Assembly (NCBI RefSeq): GCF_007970185.1
Contig: NZ_CP042431.1
Span: 5,518,001 to 5,582,000, forward strand
DNA length: 64,000 bases
Source of the DNA: Pseudobacter ginsenosidimutans
GTDB taxonomy: Bacteria; Bacteroidota; Bacteroidia; Chitinophagales; Chitinophagaceae
Direction of reading: 5' to 3'
Shown in pieces: positions 26,035 to 35,058 of the stretch. The translations under genes were made by a program, and so were the position numbers. The notes under the pieces were generated by a model. It did no database searches. It was given only the letters and a program-made list of their open reading frames with translations, and was not told the DNA's origin. The number at the start of each line of letters is the position of its first letter. Positions within the stretch are counted from its first letter, which is position 1.

Positions 26035-27297
26035 ATGACTGACAACAACCAGGGTCATTCGGATGGCTTGTATACCTATGAGTCGTTTGGTGGCGGCACA
26101 ACCCAAAAGTCTGACAGCCGTTTTCTTTGGTGGTGCGCGGGCGCACACCAGGACCTTCTCAGGCAATTCCCTTCCGAGCATAGCAAGTACAGTGGCCTGG
26201 GAGGTGTGATCCTTGCCACTTTCATCCTCGCTTCCATTTCCGCCGGATATGCCGTGTACAGCGTGTTCGGCAACTGGGGCTGGACTATCCTTTTCGGCCT
26301 GATCTGGGGTGTGATCATTTTCAACTTCGACCGTTTCCTCGTATCCACCATGCGCAAGTATGGCGTGAGTAAGCGAAAACAGGTAATGATGGCCATTCCC
26401 CGTGTATTCCTCGCGCTGCTCATCGGTATCACCATCGCAAGGCCGCTTGAATTGAAAATATTCGAAAAGGAGATCGATACACAGGTAACAAAGAACCTGC
26501 ACCAAAAAGTGCAGGAGAACGACAGCCTGCTTCGCATCGAACACAAAGCCCAGCTCGATAATGCACTGGCAGAACGCGCAAGGCTGCAGGCCCGCAAACT
26601 GTCTGTTGAAGACACACTTCACAGCCTGCAACTCAGTTATATCCGCGAAGCCGATGGCACCGGCGGATCACAGCAACGCGGCATCGATCAGCTTGCCAGG
26701 CTGAAGATGGAAGCATATAATGCAGCCCTTCTGCAATTCAGACCAGAACTGGCTTCGCTGGAACTTGGGATGAAACAACAGGACAGTATCTTAGCGGCCA
26801 CCAATACCGGACTGGAAGCAAAGAGAAAAGAATATGAAGCCGCCGCAAAGAACAATGTTGGTTTTCTCGAACGCAATAAAGCGCTCAGTGATCTGGCGGA
26901 TACTGAGCCCAGCGTTTTCTGGACCAGCCTGCTGCTTTCTTTACTGATCATCCTGATTGAAGTAGGGCCTATCTTATCCAAACTCATCATGCCGGTTGGG
27001 CCATATGATATCGCGCTCGCCAAAGAGGAGCTCACCAGTATGGCTGCAGCTGAAAATGAAATGCGCAAGGATAAAGAGCTGACCTCTGAAAGAAAGCGCA
27101 GCTACTATCGCAAACAAAAAGAAATGAGCGATCAGCTCGTAGATAAACTCAGTGCGTTACAGCAAAAACATATCGATGAAGAGCTCGACAAATGGGAGCG
27201 GGGCGAATGGAACCCGAAAGACCATCGCGCCAGCATGGATGAAGTGATGCGCAAGCTCAAAGAACGCTACCAGGTGAACGAGGACGATATTTTGTGA
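26035..27297 (+). CDS. DUF4407 domain membrane protein
   Basis: The 420-aa product matches DUF4407: FLWWCAGAHQDLLRQFPSEHSKY, then membrane helices LGGVILATFILASISAGYAVYSVF and GWTILFGLIWGVIIFNFDRFLVSTMRKYG, a third (VFLALLIGITIARPLEL), a long coiled coil (about 150-285) and a last helix (FWTSLLLSLLIILIEVGPILSKLI). The C-terminal 90 residues are charged and helical. DUF4407 proteins have no established function. The large helical domain between TM3 and TM4 should face the periplasm. It is convergent with the next gene. Confidence 0.85.
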   Translation: MTDNNQGHSDGLYTYESFGGGTTQKSDSRFLWWCAGAHQDLLRQFPSEHSKYSGLGGVILATFILASISAGYAVYSVFGNWGWTILFGLIWGVIIFNFDRFLVSTMRKYGVSKRKQVMMAIPRVFLALLIGITIARPLELKIFEKEIDTQVTKNLHQKVQENDSLLRIEHKAQLDNALAERARLQARKLSVEDTLHSLQLSYIREADGTGGSQQRGIDQLARLKMEAYNAALLQFRPELASLELGMKQQDSILAATNTGLEAKRKEYEAAAKNNVGFLERNKALSDLADTEPSVFWTSLLLSLLIILIEVGPILSKLIMPVGPYDIALAKEELTSMAAAENEMRKDKELTSERKRSYYRKQKEMSDQLVDKLSALQQKHIDEELDKWERGEWNPKDHRASMDEVMRKLKERYQVNEDDIL

Positions 27298-27309
27298 GAC
27301 TAATTCCTG

Positions 27310-27795
27310 CTACTGCAAAAAGAAAAATAATGCACTTATAGCCAGGAGAAAAACCAGGGTTAGCAGTATCGTATTACTGCTGACCCTATATTTTTGGCGG
27401 GTGCCGGGCAGTACAAGGAAAATAACGGAGATCAGTCCCAGGAGAAATGAAAAAGATACAGCACCCATTTCAGCTTTCATACCCAGACTGAAAAGGAACC
27501 ATGTCAGGTAACCTGTAATAACGATATGCAGCAGGAGCACCGTTATACAAAACACCCATCCGATCCTGCGAAGTTTCAGCAATGCAAAAGCTCCGATCAA
27601 ACTGAGCAGCACACCGGCACAAACCCTCAGGTACATGAAGAGCGCAGAGCGGCTGATCACGATATTACCATCAGTGGAGCTCACGGAGCTGGCGCGTGAA
27701 GAAATGAAATCGAATATGAGTAGACCCAGGAAAAAGAGGCCGATGATCAGGGTAAAGATGCCTGCGAATTTCTCGCGCCAGTTGGTTGTTTGCAT
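27310..27795 (-). CDS. Hypothetical membrane protein, 161 aa
   Basis: ATG at 27795 (MQTTNWREKFAGIFTLIIGL) gives 161 aa and drops a 23-residue AT-rich extension. Four or five hydrophobic helices follow (LIIGLFFLGLLIFDFIS, LRVCAGVLLSLIGAFALL, IGWVFCITVLLLHIVITGYL, VSFSFLLGLISVIFLVLPG, ILLTLVFLLAISALFFFL). No family is recognised. It converges with the DUF4407 gene, 12 nt apart. Confidence 0.65.
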   Translation of the reverse strand: MQTTNWREKFAGIFTLIIGLFFLGLLIFDFISSRASSVSSTDGNIVISRSALFMYLRVCAGVLLSLIGAFALLKLRRIGWVFCITVLLLHIVITGYLTWFLFSLGMKAEMGAVSFSFLLGLISVIFLVLPGTRQKYRVSSNTILLTLVFLLAISALFFFLQ

Positions 27796-27901
27796 AGCGT
27801 GCAAAATAATAAAGGAATACACTTCCTCCAACAGTTTGCTGTTGTGTGGACTGTAAATTAACAATCGTAATAATTCAGGAATTGGCTAGTTCAAAAAGCC
27901 A

Positions 27902-28582
27902 TCAAGGGTGTAGTTCCGCTTCGATGCCCGCTGCCAGTAGCCTGGCCCAGAAACTATACTCTTTACCTGAAGGGTGCAGGTTATCTGCAGCCAGCAGGGT
28001 CCTGTTATGCAAAGCCTCCCTGGTTCCCGGGGTGATATCGATATAGTGAACCAGGTATTTTTCGGCAACGGTTTTATTGGCAGCATTGTACTGGTCAATT
28101 TCATCAGCGATCAGCTGGCGGTCCCTTCCCTCAGCGAAAGGTGTTACGCCCCAGTCCGGGATGGACAATACGAATACATGGGCAGGATTATCGCCTGCAT
28201 AATTGATGGCCTGTTTTAACAATGATTCAAATTCCCCTGCATAATCCTGAACCGAACGTCCGCGGTACTGGTTATTCACCCCGATCAGGAGGGTAACCAT
28301 ATCATACTGTTTTTTGAGCAGGGTGGTATCGATGCCTTTCTGGAGCTCATCGGTGGTCCAGCCTGTTTTGGCAACGATCTCCGCTGCATGGAAGTCGTGG
28401 CCCGATTTTCGCAATAACTGAATTGTCTGGTAAGGAAAGTTTTCGGCTACCGGCACGCCTTCACCAATGGTATAGGAATCGCCAAGCGCCAGGTAAGTAT
28501 AAGAGTGTGACAGCATACTGGGAGATAATGTAGCTGGTAAAATACTAAAACTAATGTAAAGGAAGAGCCACTTTCTTCTCAT
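27902..28582 (-). CDS. SGNH/GDSL hydrolase, secreted
   Basis: ATG at 28582 (MRRKWLFLYISFSILPATLS) gives 226 aa with a signal peptide. The catalytic blocks are YLALGDSYTIGEGV (nucleophile Ser, block I), TLLIGVNNQYRG (block III, with Asn) and DNLHPSGKEYSFWA (Asp and His, block V). The enzyme is a serine esterase, lipase or carbohydrate deacetylase acting in the periplasm or outside; the substrate cannot be told. The longer upstream frame (to 28669) has no signal-peptide logic and is rejected. Confidence 0.88.
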   Translation of the reverse strand: MRRKWLFLYISFSILPATLSPSMLSHSYTYLALGDSYTIGEGVPVAENFPYQTIQLLRKSGHDFHAAEIVAKTGWTTDELQKGIDTTLLKKQYDMVTLLIGVNNQYRGRSVQDYAGEFESLLKQAINYAGDNPAHVFVLSIPDWGVTPFAEGRDRQLIADEIDQYNAANKTVAEKYLVHYIDITPGTREALHNRTLLAADNLHPSGKEYSFWARLLAAGIEAELHP

Positions 28583-28734
28583 ACTCAAATCTTTTCTTAC
28601 GATATATACGTAAATAGTACAGGAAAGATTTCCCATCATACCCCTCGCAATAATTCCTAATCTCTGCATTCGTTTTTGACCGTACCCATGATTCCCTTTT
28701 TAACTCCCCCTGTGACTTGTCGGTTACAAAAAAA

Positions 28735-28772
28735 GTCCGGGAGCATATCACAACAGTAATATCCTCCCGGAC
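28735..28772 (-). terminator. Terminator of the TonB-type beta-barrel gene
   Basis: GTCCGGGAG (28735-28743) and CTCCCGGAC (28764-28772) pair perfectly, with further ATAT/ATAT pairing inside. On the minus strand the stem is followed by seven Ts. It lies 28 nt after the stop of the gene at 28800. Confidence 0.9.
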
Positions 28773-28799
28773 CTTATTGAATCCAATACTTTTTGAAAG

Positions 28800-31457
28800 C
28801 TATTGCTGCATTCCCTGCATGCCATTCTGCATGCCTTCCATGTCGCCCTTTGTATTCTTTCTCTTGAACAATGCAACATCGAATTTGCCAAAACGGTAAC
28901 TGAAGTTCACGCGCACTACCTGCGGGTCCCGGCGTCTCCAGTCGTCCTGCACAAAGCCGTCTGCTTCGGAATGAACGAAGTACCTGCGCGTGCGGAGCAC
29001 ATCGCCCCAGTTGATGGAGATGGATGCTGTATTCTTTTTGATCTGGAAATCTTTTTTAAGGCCCAGGTCCATTCCGTAGTTGTCATCGATATATCCCTGC
29101 GTTGTAGATGGAGTGCCGCCAAACATGCCTCCGCCACCACCGGGTCCGCCGCGGCCACCGCTGCCCTGACCACTGTTACTGGTGCTTACGGGCAATGCAC
29201 TGCGGCTCTGGTAATCGCCACTGACCTGGAAGCTCCATCCTTTACCAAATTTGAAAGTGTGGTTGGTCTTCACGTTCCAGGAAGTACGCTCATTCTCGAG
29301 ATTCTTAACCACATTGTCTCCCTCGATCTTCGAGTAATAGATATTGGTGTTGAAATTCATCTCCCACCATTTGGTCCAGTTGTTCCTGAAGATCAGCTCC
29401 AGACCGCTGGCGTAGGCATTGCTGGCATTCACATAAGTTGAAACGAAAGCTGAATCACCGCTGCCTGCAAGCTGTTGCCAGCTCTGGTAGCGGGAGATCA
29501 GATCGGTAGTGTATTTGCCGAAGAGAGTTGCCAGGAAAGTATGGTTCTTCTCTCCGTAAGTTTTCTGATAGCTCAGTTCCAGTGAATGGGTGAACTCAGG
29601 TTTCAGTCCGGGATTACCGGTCTGGTAATTGAGCGGATCAGTGTAATCAGTGTTTGGCATCAACTGGAAGAAGTTGGGACGATTGATCCTGCGGCTGTAA
29701 TTCAGTTGAAGGTCCTGCCTGTTCTCGAAACTGCGCGTCAGGAACACTGAAGGGAAGAGACTGATGGGGAAATCGTTTGAATATTTGTCCTTGCCGATCT
29801 GCTTTCCTTCATAGCTGGAACTTTCTGCGCGTAACCCTACCTGGTAGCTGAAATTATCTTTCACCTTTTGGGAGAAAGTGGCATATCCCGCATATACATA
29901 GTCAGTATACTCGAATTCATTGCTGAGCTCGGGTTTATAATCGCCATTGAGATAGTTGAGCTGGCGGCTTTCGAAATTCCTAACCTGTGCGCGGAGGCCT
30001 GCTTCCCATTTCATTTTATCGTTGATGGGATTCACGAAATCAGTTTGTGCGATCAGGAAATTGTTTTTGCCACCGCCATCTGTTTTCTGTAAGAATTCAG
30101 GGCCTATAGGGCTCTGTTGTTTGGGATCGGTGAAATACCGGTAACGGATATCGGTACCGTTACTATTCTTGCTCTGGTTGTAATTGAGATCGGCAGACCA
30201 TTCTTTACCTGGCTTGGCGAAGATATGCTTGAAAGCGAGCTGGGTGCCGTAGTTGCGGAAATTGTTATCGTTACCATTGATTCGGCGCTGGGAACGGAAG
30301 GCATTGGCAATGCCGAGTGTATCGGTATTGATGTTCTGATTGTTCTCTCCGTTGAAATTCCCGTCCACGATGGACTGCGAAAGAGTAATGGTGTTTCGGT
30401 TGTCTATGAAATAATCCAGTCCGATCCTTCCGAAAGCGAAGCTACCATCGAATTCTCCTTTACTGTCCTGTAATGTGGAAATGGAATTACCTCTTTCTAC
30501 ACTCATCCTGTCCATCTCGCCCCAGCTTTTTGACTTGCGCTGGTTGTAGTTTCCATTGGCGAAGAGATTGAACTTTCCCTGACGCATATTGATATCGCCG
30601 CCGCCGTTGATACGTCCACGTGAGTCGATGCCTGCACGGACACTTCCACTGTAGCCGGCTTTGCGGTTCTTCTTCAATACGATATTGATGATACCGCTCT
30701 GTCCGCCGCTGGCGTCGTATTTGGCGGAAGGGTTGGTGATCAGTTCAACACTCTGGATAGCGTCGGCGGGGATCTGGTCGAGCGAAAGGGTAGTGGGCCT
30801 TCCGTCTACAAAGATCTGTGGTGCTGCGTTGCGGAGACTCACGTTACCATCGATGTCAACATTGATGCTGGGCACATTGCGCATTACATCGATGGCGGAG
30901 CCGCCGGCAGCTGTAATATTTTTTTCTACGTTGATGATCTTTCTATCGATCCCCATTTGAATGAGGGGCTTGGAAGCCGAAACTGTAACGGCATCCAGGG
31001 TTTGTGCATCCTGTTCCAGTTTGATATTGCCGAGGTCTTTGTCTACTGCCGCCATTGCCTGGCTCATATCCTGACCCTGTCCGAGTTTCAGATCGAATTG
31101 AACTTTCTGCTCGGTGGTCTTGTAGCCGATGGCGGTGATCACCAGGCGGAACTGTCCGAATATGGGGAGATTATCAAGACTGAAATCGCCATTTGAGCGT
31201 GTGAGCATGCCACCGAATATGGTATCTTTCCTTTTGCGGGTAGTGGAATCGAATTTGGAACCGATGAGTTGAATGGAAGCGGCGTCGATGCCCTTATTGG
31301 TTTTGCCGTCAACGATCTTACCATAAAAATGACCAATGCTGGGGATCTGGCCACCGCCCCTGCGGGCGCCGCCACCGGGACCGCCCATTCCGGGCATCTG
31401 TGCAAAGCTGGCTATACAAGAGAAAAAAGCGACTAACGTCAGTAGATATGATCTCAT
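28800..31457 (-). CDS. TonB-dependent receptor-like outer membrane beta-barrel protein
   Basis: ATG at 31457 gives 885 aa with a signal peptide (RSYLLTLVAFFSCIASFAQ). A Gly-rich stretch (MPGMGGPGGGARRGGGQ) precedes a CarboxypepD_reg domain (GKIVDGKTNKGIDAASIQLIG). The plug has GGSAIDVMRNVPSINVDIDGN and IQSVELITNPSAKYDASGG, followed by a long beta-barrel of the OMP_b-brl_3 type. A second Gly-rich loop (GSGGRGGPGGGGGMFGG) and a Met/Gln-rich C-terminus (GDMEGMQNGMQGMQQ) are unusual. There is no SusD partner. The ligand is unknown. It is monocistronic with a clear terminator. Confidence 0.9.
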   Translation of the reverse strand: MRSYLLTLVAFFSCIASFAQMPGMGGPGGGARRGGGQIPSIGHFYGKIVDGKTNKGIDAASIQLIGSKFDSTTRKRKDTIFGGMLTRSNGDFSLDNLPIFGQFRLVITAIGYKTTEQKVQFDLKLGQGQDMSQAMAAVDKDLGNIKLEQDAQTLDAVTVSASKPLIQMGIDRKIINVEKNITAAGGSAIDVMRNVPSINVDIDGNVSLRNAAPQIFVDGRPTTLSLDQIPADAIQSVELITNPSAKYDASGGQSGIINIVLKKNRKAGYSGSVRAGIDSRGRINGGGDINMRQGKFNLFANGNYNQRKSKSWGEMDRMSVERGNSISTLQDSKGEFDGSFAFGRIGLDYFIDNRNTITLSQSIVDGNFNGENNQNINTDTLGIANAFRSQRRINGNDNNFRNYGTQLAFKHIFAKPGKEWSADLNYNQSKNSNGTDIRYRYFTDPKQQSPIGPEFLQKTDGGGKNNFLIAQTDFVNPINDKMKWEAGLRAQVRNFESRQLNYLNGDYKPELSNEFEYTDYVYAGYATFSQKVKDNFSYQVGLRAESSSYEGKQIGKDKYSNDFPISLFPSVFLTRSFENRQDLQLNYSRRINRPNFFQLMPNTDYTDPLNYQTGNPGLKPEFTHSLELSYQKTYGEKNHTFLATLFGKYTTDLISRYQSWQQLAGSGDSAFVSTYVNASNAYASGLELIFRNNWTKWWEMNFNTNIYYSKIEGDNVVKNLENERTSWNVKTNHTFKFGKGWSFQVSGDYQSRSALPVSTSNSGQGSGGRGGPGGGGGMFGGTPSTTQGYIDDNYGMDLGLKKDFQIKKNTASISINWGDVLRTRRYFVHSEADGFVQDDWRRRDPQVVRVNFSYRFGKFDVALFKRKNTKGDMEGMQNGMQGMQQ

Positions 31458-31540
31458 GATAATGTGGAATTGAACGATTAGACGTAAAATAGCCTGCCGG
31501 CTTGCGAAGCAAATAACCAATATGATGAGCGGTAAATAGA

Positions 31541-32107
31541 TCAGGCAATGACCAGGGTCAGCAGAACCTGGACGATCCCAATCAGGAATCCTGAACCTGC
31601 GCCTACCAGTTCGAAACTGCGTAATTCTTTTCCGAGGTTTTGACGGATGCCGGCCTCCAGTTTCTCCGGAGGAAAGGATGCAATCTTTTGACTGACCATC
31701 TTTTCAATATCGATATCGGAACGAAGATTTTGAACGTAGCTCTTCATCAGTTGCGGGAAGATCTCCTGCATTTCTTTCATGAAGATCTCTTTCAACTGGT
31801 TGATGGTTTTATCACCAATGAACATGCTGATCATCGGAAAAGCCTGTCCCAGCTTATTCCGCAGGAAGTTATCGATATGACCTTCCACCAGGGGCATGAT
31901 CTTGTCCATGGCTTCCGGACCGGCGATCTTCTTTTCGATCTCATCAAAAGACACCATTTCACTGGCGGCGAGTTTCCCCACCTGTTGGGCAACGGAGGAT
32001 TGTTTAGAAGGGAGGATGCGTTTGATCAGGGTGTTCACCACCATCCGGTTTGCCATCCAGCCAATAAAAGCGCCTACTACGGGAATCAGCAAAAGCCACC
32101 AGTTCAT
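31541..32107 (-). CDS. DUF445 family membrane protein
   Basis: The 188-aa product has an N-terminal helix with the DUF445 signature (PVVGAFIGWMANRMVVNTLIKRILPSK), an amphipathic central region and a C-terminal helix (GFLIGIVQVLLTLVIA). Family function is unknown; members are often described as membrane-associated and stress-related. It sits between the TonB-type gene and tRNA-His on the same strand. Confidence 0.85.
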   Translation of the reverse strand: MNWWLLLIPVVGAFIGWMANRMVVNTLIKRILPSKQSSVAQQVGKLAASEMVSFDEIEKKIAGPEAMDKIMPLVEGHIDNFLRNKLGQAFPMISMFIGDKTINQLKEIFMKEMQEIFPQLMKSYVQNLRSDIDIEKMVSQKIASFPPEKLEAGIRQNLGKELRSFELVGAGSGFLIGIVQVLLTLVIA

Positions 32108-32130
32108 TTGATATGTTTTGTTTTAAAAGA

Positions 32131-32164
32131 AAACGGTGAAACTCTCAGAAGAATTTCACCGTTT
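32131..32164 (-). terminator. Terminator after tRNA-His
   Basis: AAACGGTGAAA (32131-32141) and TTTCACCGTTT (32154-32164) pair over 11 bp; on the minus strand the stem is followed by a T-rich tract. It begins 6 nt after the tRNA 3' end. Confidence 0.85.
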
Positions 32165-32169
32165 CGGTG

Positions 32170-32244
32170 GGTACCCAACCGGGTTCGAACCGGCGACCCT
32201 CAGAACCACAATCTGATGCTCTAACCAGCTGAGCTATGGGTACC
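32170..32244 (-). tRNA. tRNA-His (anticodon GTG)
   Basis: On the minus strand the cloverleaf folds completely: acceptor GTACCCA/TGGGTAC, D-arm GCTC..GAGC, anticodon stem TCAGA/TCTGA with loop TTGTGGT (anticodon GTG), and T-arm GCCGG-TTCGAAC-CCGGT. An extra G at -1 opposite C73 is the histidine identity element. CCA is not encoded. Confidence 0.95.
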
Positions 32245-32375
32245 ATTTGGAATGCAAATGTAGAGCAAAAATAAATTCCACCAAAAAATCTTGTTTATTT
32301 TTTTGATACACAGTGTGGTAGCTGATTTTTTGCAGGGCCGAAATTCGCATCTGTGCTGCATTCTGTAATGCTCAT

Positions 32376-32419
32376 AAAAAAACGTAACCCCTGCCGCAAA
32401 TAAATGGACAGGAGTTACG
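32376..32419 (-). terminator. Terminator of the heme-lipoprotein operon
   Basis: CGTAACCCCTG (32383-32393) pairs with CAGGAGTTACG (32409-32419) with one wobble; on the minus strand seven Ts follow. It is 28 nt past the stop of the last operon gene. Confidence 0.85.
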
Positions 32420-32446
32420 CCGTTGTTTTTCAGGGGTGTTAATGTG

Positions 32447-33475
32447 TTATTCTGTAACTGTAAAAGTTCCTGATCCCTGCGGATATACGTAAATAGGATT
32501 TGACTTTGTATAGTTCCAGCCGGAGAAGAAATCAGATGTGCGTAAACCAATGGTAATTCCAACACCGGGTTGCCAGTCGCCCAGGTTGTAGGTACCAACA
32601 GGAAAATTGGAGGGCACACGGTAAACAGCAGCTGTTGCGGTATGGCTCACATAGGTAAGCTTACCTATTTCCACTTCGGCCCAGTTCTCATTGTATGTTA
32701 TTACGCTGGCATCTTTCATATCAACAAAATCCTTTCCGGTAAAAGTGATCTCATCACCACGTTTTACAGTAACGGGTCCATTATAGGCATCAGCCTTTGG
32801 ATAAACAGTGTTCAGGATGCCATACTGCGCTTTCTCAGTGGTTTTGGTGCGGGCGCCACTCTGAATTTTGAGTTTGTAAGCGCCGATGGGAACTCCATCT
32901 GCCGGCCAGCCTATTACCATTACTGGCCTGCCGGGATAGCCATTATATGTTTCGGAGAATGAAACAGGCATCGCATATTCCTTTCCGGCAGGATCTATCA
33001 GCCAAACTTTTGTTTTGGCCGGATCGGGAATGATATAGCGCATACTGTGCGACAATATTTCCAATGGTTTTTCAACACCCTGTGGTTGTCCGAAAGTAGT
33101 TTCATTGATCCAGATATCGGGTTGGTTGATCACCAGTTTCAGGTAGTATTTTTTAGTAGTGCCATCCTGTGCTTTTACTGTCCAGGCAATTCCATCTTTC
33201 AACTCCACTGATTCTCCACTGGCCGGGGAGATACTGGCATTTTCAGAAATGGTGATCTCTGGTTTGATACTGGCGGGAACATTATCCCAGGATGGCCAGT
33301 AGAGGACCACACTGTCTTCAGTAACAGCTGCGCTTACGGGTCCTTCTTCTGCTGTTACATTGAAAGCAGTAATGGCATGATATGGGTAAGGTGTATATTC
33401 TTTTTCCTTTTTGCAGGAGAAACTTAGTGTTGCTGTTGTCAACAATAACGCAACTGTAGTTCTGTTCAGTAACAT
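32447..33475 (-). CDS. Lipoprotein with DUF5018/IPT-like domains, heme locus
   Basis: The 342-aa product has a lipoprotein signal (LLLTTATLSFSC). A beta-sandwich follows (AITAFNVTAEEGPVSAAVTEDS, KPEITISENASISPASGESVEL, WTVKAQDGTTKKYYLKLVI), a cell-surface module that also appears in the next gene upstream. The C-terminal half has IPT/TIG-like segments (GPVTVKRGDEITFTGKDF). Last gene of the minus-strand operon headed by a TonB receptor and HmuY proteins. It probably sits on the outer membrane and may help capture hemoproteins; that is inferred from context. Confidence 0.75.
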   Translation of the reverse strand: MLLNRTTVALLLTTATLSFSCKKEKEYTPYPYHAITAFNVTAEEGPVSAAVTEDSVVLYWPSWDNVPASIKPEITISENASISPASGESVELKDGIAWTVKAQDGTTKKYYLKLVINQPDIWINETTFGQPQGVEKPLEILSHSMRYIIPDPAKTKVWLIDPAGKEYAMPVSFSETYNGYPGRPVMVIGWPADGVPIGAYKLKIQSGARTKTTEKAQYGILNTVYPKADAYNGPVTVKRGDEITFTGKDFVDMKDASVITYNENWAEVEIGKLTYVSHTATAAVYRVPSNFPVGTYNLGDWQPGVGITIGLRTSDFFSGWNYTKSNPIYVYPQGSGTFTVTE

Positions 33476-33497
33476 GATAAACCTTATTAAGTTTGAA

Positions 33498-34241
33498 TTA
33501 TTGTTTGATGATGCGGATCGGGTTCTTAAGTGTAACGGTCTGTCCGTAGTTGTACACTTTTATTTTATACAGTCCATCTGCGGCTAATGCAGCATACACA
33601 GGAGATGTACGGTAAACCTGTGCTTCAAAGGCCTTATGGGTTGCATATAAATAGTATGGGCCTCCACCGGGAATGGCCGGGAGCTCATTACCTGCTGCAT
33701 CAATCAGTACGATGCTCACCATTTCTTCCCGGTTCTCAACTATGATATTCTCGCTGGTGAATTTGAGAGCGATGTAAGTGTATTGATCGGTGGTGAGAGT
33801 ATATGTTTCCGGGCTGGAAGGATCTGCCGTCAACTCATTCACTACTGTTTTGGGTTGTTGCGAGATGACGTTGAGCGCATAGATCTTTTCTTTTCCATCT
33901 TTTCCTTTTACTGTATAGCTGAGCTTTTCGCCTTTTCGGATCTTTGTGAGCAGATCATTAATCTGAGTGCCGCTTGCGGGCGTTACTGTTGCACCTTCTG
34001 TTACATTGATCTCCGGCATCAGCACGGGTAATTGAAGGTAAGCAGGCAGGTAAATGGTCACAGTAGCGGCATCGTGGTCCACCGCGCCACGGATGACGGG
34101 TTCCGATTCCGGAACATTGGTGATGGAGAATTCCAATATCTGTGCCGAAGGAAGCGCAGGAGGCGCAATGGTTTCCGTTTTCTTGCAGGCAGAGGCCAGC
34201 AGTACGCACACTAACCCATGCCTGAGTTGCTTTCTGATCAT
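33498..34241 (-). CDS. Lipoprotein with DUF5018-like domain, heme locus
   Basis: The 247-aa product has a short lipoprotein signal (GLVCVLLASAC). The first domain (ILEFSITNVPESEPVIRGAVDHD, MPEINVTEGATVTPASGTQI, YTVKGKDGKEKIYALNVI) is clearly related to the N-terminal domain of the following gene. The rest (TDQYTYIALKFTSENI, LIDAAGNELPAIPG) is a second beta domain. The two look like products of an old duplication with later divergence. Spacing is 22 nt to the next gene and 9 nt from the previous one. Confidence 0.72.
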   Translation of the reverse strand: MIRKQLRHGLVCVLLASACKKTETIAPPALPSAQILEFSITNVPESEPVIRGAVDHDAATVTIYLPAYLQLPVLMPEINVTEGATVTPASGTQINDLLTKIRKGEKLSYTVKGKDGKEKIYALNVISQQPKTVVNELTADPSSPETYTLTTDQYTYIALKFTSENIIVENREEMVSIVLIDAAGNELPAIPGGGPYYLYATHKAFEAQVYRTSPVYAALAADGLYKIKVYNYGQTVTLKNPIRIIKQ

Positions 34242-34250
34242 AATCGAATA

Positions 34251-35042
34251 TTAAGAGGGGTTATTTGTTATATCGAGGTTTTTGCTGCCATCCATCTGGA
34301 TAGCGAACTTGAGCGTTACGAAGCCGGGCCTGTTATCACGGGTGGGATTTTCAGGGCTGTCTTTGTAGATGCTTTTGATGGTCACTTTCGCATACTTGCC
34401 TTTGGCGGTGCGGATGATCATGGTTCTCGGTAATGTATATACGATATGCGATTTCTTCGGGTTTCCGGGAAAAAGGGATCCATAGAAATCATAATAGCCC
34501 CAGCCATCGAGGCTGCCCTGGAAATGATCGAGGGAAACGGCATCCTTTGTGTTGAACTGGTCATCTGCTACAGGAACAGTTTTTACTGCGGCAAAGGCAT
34601 CATCGAAGAGGCTTTGCGGGATGGGCAATACAGTTGGCTTATGCGCTTCCGTATCATATCCATAGGATTTATCAAAGGCTTCATCCACCACCAGGTAAAT
34701 GCCTCCGTTACCCGGACCGCCATATCCCGGGGTGCCTTTCGCTTTTCCGTTATTCGCATGTACACTACTGTTATAGATACTGGAGAAACAGATATCCCAG
34801 TTGGTGGTGTATCTTTCCGATTCCGGAACAATTTTGTTCTGTTCCAGGCTGAAATAGAGTGGTCTGGCATCACTGGCCGAAGTGGCTAATGTGTCTGCAG
34901 CGAGGTTCACAATTGAATACACGCCGGTACTGACGGTTGTTGGTTTGTCTGTATCAGGGGCGGCATCATTGCTCTTGGAACATGCCGCCATGCTGGCTGC
35001 TGCGAGGCAGCAACAGAACATTTTGAAGATCGATTTCTGCAT
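34251..35042 (-). CDS. HmuY-family heme-binding lipoprotein (second copy)
   Basis: The 263-aa product has a lipoprotein signal (CCCLAAASMAAC) and the HmuY fold markers: TTNWDICFSSIYNSSVHANNG, TPGYGGPGNGGIYLVVDEAF, the RTMIIRTAKGKYAKVTIKSIY hairpin and a C-terminal VTLKFAIQMDGS. HmuY of Porphyromonas takes heme from hemoproteins and passes it to a TonB receptor. The axial-ligand residues cannot be assigned by eye. It is a divergent tandem paralogue of the gene at 35059. Confidence 0.85.
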   Translation of the reverse strand: MQKSIFKMFCCCLAAASMAACSKSNDAAPDTDKPTTVSTGVYSIVNLAADTLATSASDARPLYFSLEQNKIVPESERYTTNWDICFSSIYNSSVHANNGKAKGTPGYGGPGNGGIYLVVDEAFDKSYGYDTEAHKPTVLPIPQSLFDDAFAAVKTVPVADDQFNTKDAVSLDHFQGSLDGWGYYDFYGSLFPGNPKKSHIVYTLPRTMIIRTAKGKYAKVTIKSIYKDSPENPTRDNRPGFVTLKFAIQMDGSKNLDITNNPS

Positions 35043-35058
35043 CTTTTGAAATTATTGG

